From Climacteris rufus (taxonomy: Eukaryota; Chordata; Aves; Passeriformes; Climacteridae), in NCBI GenBank assembly GCA_013398175.1, contig VZRZ01002434.1, forward strand, positions 1,895,147 through 1,959,146: a stretch of DNA of 64,000 bases. The letters run 5' to 3'. Below are positions 61,433 through 64,000 of this stretch, in pieces. The notes beneath the pieces were generated by a model that made no database searches, had not been told where the DNA came from, and was given only the letters and a program-made list of their open reading frames with translations. Both the position numbers and the translations under genes were made by a program. Each line of letters begins with the position of its first letter. Within the stretch, counting starts at the first letter, position 1.

Positions 61433-62597
61433 CTGATCAATAGGAAAGGGTACAAGTTGGATGGGAGATACAATGGTTTGTAAGGCCAAGCAGGATCAAA
61501 ACGGAGATTTCAGGAATCAATTCCCACAGCTAGAAATTTCAAGACACCTTCACAGCAAATGTTAGTACTGGTCTGTAAAGGAATTTTTAAAAGAGAGTCT
61601 CTCTAATACTGGCTACATAATCTTCTATTACATTTTATTTCAGAAATGCTTAGAAAGAAGAACTTGCCATCTTCCTGCCTTAGGCAGGAGGAAGCAGAAT
61701 AAAACCAGTATGGAATTGCAAACTGTTTCCTAAAGGGCCTGAGCATGTGGTGGGGGGCAAGACAATGAGTTTTAAAATTCTGGAACTCTGTAGGTGTGAA
61801 ACAGCTTATAATAAAAGAACTAGATATTAATAATGCTGAAATTTCTTGCTATAGGAATTCCAGTGTAGGAAGAATGTATCAGTATATTGCAGAAATAGCT
61901 TATATCCTCCAATAATTGTCCATCATTTTAGTCAAATGCTCATAGAAAAAAACAGCAAAACAAACAAGTCACTGTTTCTTTCCCCAAAATCTTAATGTTC
62001 ATTTTAGAGAGGTAAAAAGGAAATGGATATATGCAGTCAGCTGGTGTGACTGCTTTGGTGTATCATAAAATCTACTGTTGGAAGTTAAACCAAAAATTTA
62101 ATGCACACCTATTTGCATTTAAAGCATCGTAACCCATATTATACAACTTCTGAAATACATTTGTGGATGAAATAAGAAAACTCTCAGTTATAAAATATCC
62201 AGGTATTAGTTTTAACTCTAATTTGCATGTGCAATTTCACTGATGCACAAGATCAGGTTTTTAAGTTAAGCCAGAAAGCAAATCCTGTAAATTCAGGCTG
62301 CAAACAGCACTGAAATGTCTGGTTTATTGGACATGCAACTTTAAGTTACTTTTCAGACCTGCACTACATGGTGTCAATGCAAGTTATCCATTAGCTTAGT
62401 GTTGTATTTTGGCTTTCTGATAACACAGACTGAAAAGAGCTGGGAGGTTATAGGAGGCAGGTGCTGCCCTGGAACAAACACAGTGGGTTGTTTCACCAGG
62501 ATTTGACTGCAGAAGGGGCTCCTGGACAAAGTGGTACAACACACCTTAGAAAACTTCCCAAATACCTGAGTTAACTGCAAATTGTTTCAGTACTTAC
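61433..62597 (-). other. MRPS35: MRPS35 intron
   Basis: About 1.17 kb between the probable second exon and the PPRTE exon. No recognisable element. Short frames such as 62374-62580 show no domain. Confidence 0.7.
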
Positions 62598-62641
62598 TGA
62601 TCTTACAAACTGTGGTGCCCTGCCCCTTCTCCTTATTGAAG
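62598..62641 (-). CDS. MRPS35: Probable MRPS35 coding exon 2 (44 bp)
   Basis: A 44-base segment between a strong acceptor (polypyrimidine, TTTCAG at 62642) and a consensus donor (GTAAGT at 62597). In the frame that joins the next exon in phase 0 it reads SIRRRGRAPQFVRS after two bases of a split codon. This basic, proline-containing stretch sits where orthologues have a basic segment just before the PPRTE motif, in the poorly conserved region after the mitochondrial presequence. Splice sites and phase support it. The sequence itself is too diverged to be certain. Confidence 0.55.
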
Positions 62642-64000
62642 CTGAAAGAAAAAAAGAAAAAAAAATAGAAAAACATTTTTAAAATAAATTATTATGTAGT
62701 TTTGTGAGCAAAAAATGTAGCATAATCCTGTATGCTTTCTTTTTGGTCTTTGTGACAATATCCAGTAAACCTTCCCAATCTTTACATGGAAGAAGGGGAA
62801 GATCAGCTACTCACACTGCAGATTACTTACTTGTTTTGGAAAACATAAGATAAAAAAGAACTTGGAGGAGATGAGTGAAGTAGACTATTGCCTTCATCCC
62901 TGTGCTCCCTTTTCTAATTTCCCAGTCAGCTGTTCAGTCACAAATCACTCCCCACAACTTAAGAGTTACTATTTCCAAAAGGAGAATGCCATGGCTCCAT
63001 CCTTTCCTTCTGACAGCTCAGCTTCACACCCTCTTCTGTGCCACTCTCCAGCTCGACTAACCTCTGCATGAACAGTCTGCACACTGGATTGTTTCTCTTC
63101 TTGAACTGGGGATGGGGAACATGTTGACCTGGCCTACTGGGCAGTCCCAGAGAACACGGAACAGAAAGTGAAAGAGTTTAATCCCTTTCAGGTCTGGTTC
63201 TAATTTATAGCCCACTGATTTCACCTGGAGCTCTGATGAGGGATCCCTAGGGATGCATGAAATCACCCAATACCACTGGATTTTCAAACTGAACTGGAAA
63301 GCTTCGCTTGCTTGTCTCCATTTCCTTCCCCTCCTCAAACTCTAACACACTTTCAAACCCCACTCGAAAAAAACACCACCAGAATAATGTGGGCTCAGAC
63401 AAATGAAGGTGAACCCGACAACATTTATTTTCAAGTGTCTGGTTTGAGTTCAGAAGTTTAGTCGATTACGTATATTTAGCAAAAAGCAATGAACAGGATT
63501 TAGGAGCAGATATTTGGGTTCTTCTTTGTCTCGTTTGTATGTCTTACAACCCCATCCCATTAAAAAAAATCGGAGATTTTTTGTTTTCCTTATCTGAGGA
63601 CTTCATGAGCCCGATTCTCTTCATCCTCTTCTCGCTATCAAAATCTGAAGCTGAACGGTACATCCAGGGCTCTCCAACACATAATACACAGCATTCCTTT
63701 ATCCCTTGACCTGCCTTTTTCGTAGTGCTTTCACATACAGCCCCACTTCACACCAATGTTACTCTTTCTGTTATAAACACCTATAATTTTGGACCAGGAC
63801 ACCTTTAACTACTGCAGTGCCACCGGCCATCACTCAAAGGCGCTTTCAGGCACCTGGCGTGCTCTGGATGCCCACCGGGAAAATCCTGCCCCACAGCTCC
63901 CACCTACAATCAGACCCAGCGCGACACCAAAGGTTTCGCCGGAGTACACACCGCGTTGAAATTCCCTTTGGGAACAACCTAAAACAGGCAACGCCTCGCT
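62642..64000 (-). other. Probable MRPS35 intron 1; first exon not found
   Basis: About 1.36 kb to the window edge. I found no convincing initiator exon encoding a mitochondrial presequence with a phase-1 donor. From about 63.83 kb to the end the sequence becomes richer in GC and CpG, suggesting that the promoter CpG island and exon 1 lie just past position 64000. The 93-codon frame at 63057-63338 has no recognisable content. Confidence 0.5.

Noticed and set aside
63782..63850. Minus-strand ATG with a short frame beginning MAGGTAVVKG as the MRPS35 start
   Set aside because: The frame stops after about 18 codons, shows no mitochondrial presequence and has no suitable donor.

Overview
The window reads as nuclear DNA from a bird, and a songbird is my guess. 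Three spliced, vertebrate-type genes are dispersed in AT-rich non-coding DNA. The interspersed repeats are 3'-truncated CR1 LINEs, some ending in the typical tandem 'gattctgtgattct' tail, together with solo retroviral LTRs. I see no operons, phage genes, CRISPR arrays or bacterial features. Only three of the many open frames belong to recognisable genes.

Layout, left to right. Positions 1-22.8 kb are intergenic and hold a CR1 fragment (~0.7-1.02 kb), two related minus-oriented LTRs (~1.09-1.45 and ~9.36-9.74 kb), a second CR1 (9.04-9.36 kb), a long A-tract (19.2 kb) and an unrelated plus-oriented solo LTR (~21.29-21.96 kb). KLHL42 lies on the minus strand in three coding exons (34107-33257, 26748-26555, 23279-22828). 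Its start codon is hidden by a 93-base N run inside a CpG island. An ~8.8 kb spacer with one CR1 copy separates it from MANSC4 on the plus strand, also in three coding exons (42896-43124, 44482-44616, 45577-46253). MRPS35 follows on the minus strand. Its exons run from 62641 (probable second exon) to 51194, and its first exon probably lies beyond the right edge.

The order KLHL42 - MANSC4 - MRPS35 with alternating strands matches my memory of the human 12p11 neighbourhood, where PTHLH lies beyond KLHL42. No PTHLH exon was recognised here, so the left 22 kb is probably part of the KLHL42-PTHLH spacer. KLHL42 and MANSC4 are head to head, and MANSC4 and MRPS35 are tail to tail. The three products act in different places: a cullin-3 substrate adaptor, a type I membrane protein and a mitochondrial ribosomal protein. 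Their adjacency is conserved synteny, not a pathway.

No convincing novel system was found. The points most worth a second look are a 99-bp tandem duplication that keeps a 33-residue frame open beside KLHL42 exon 2, a 3'-UTR-like block with two poly(A) signals inside the last MRPS35 intron on the opposite strand, one CR1 nested in another in an MRPS35 intron, and local duplications or gaps that may be assembly faults.
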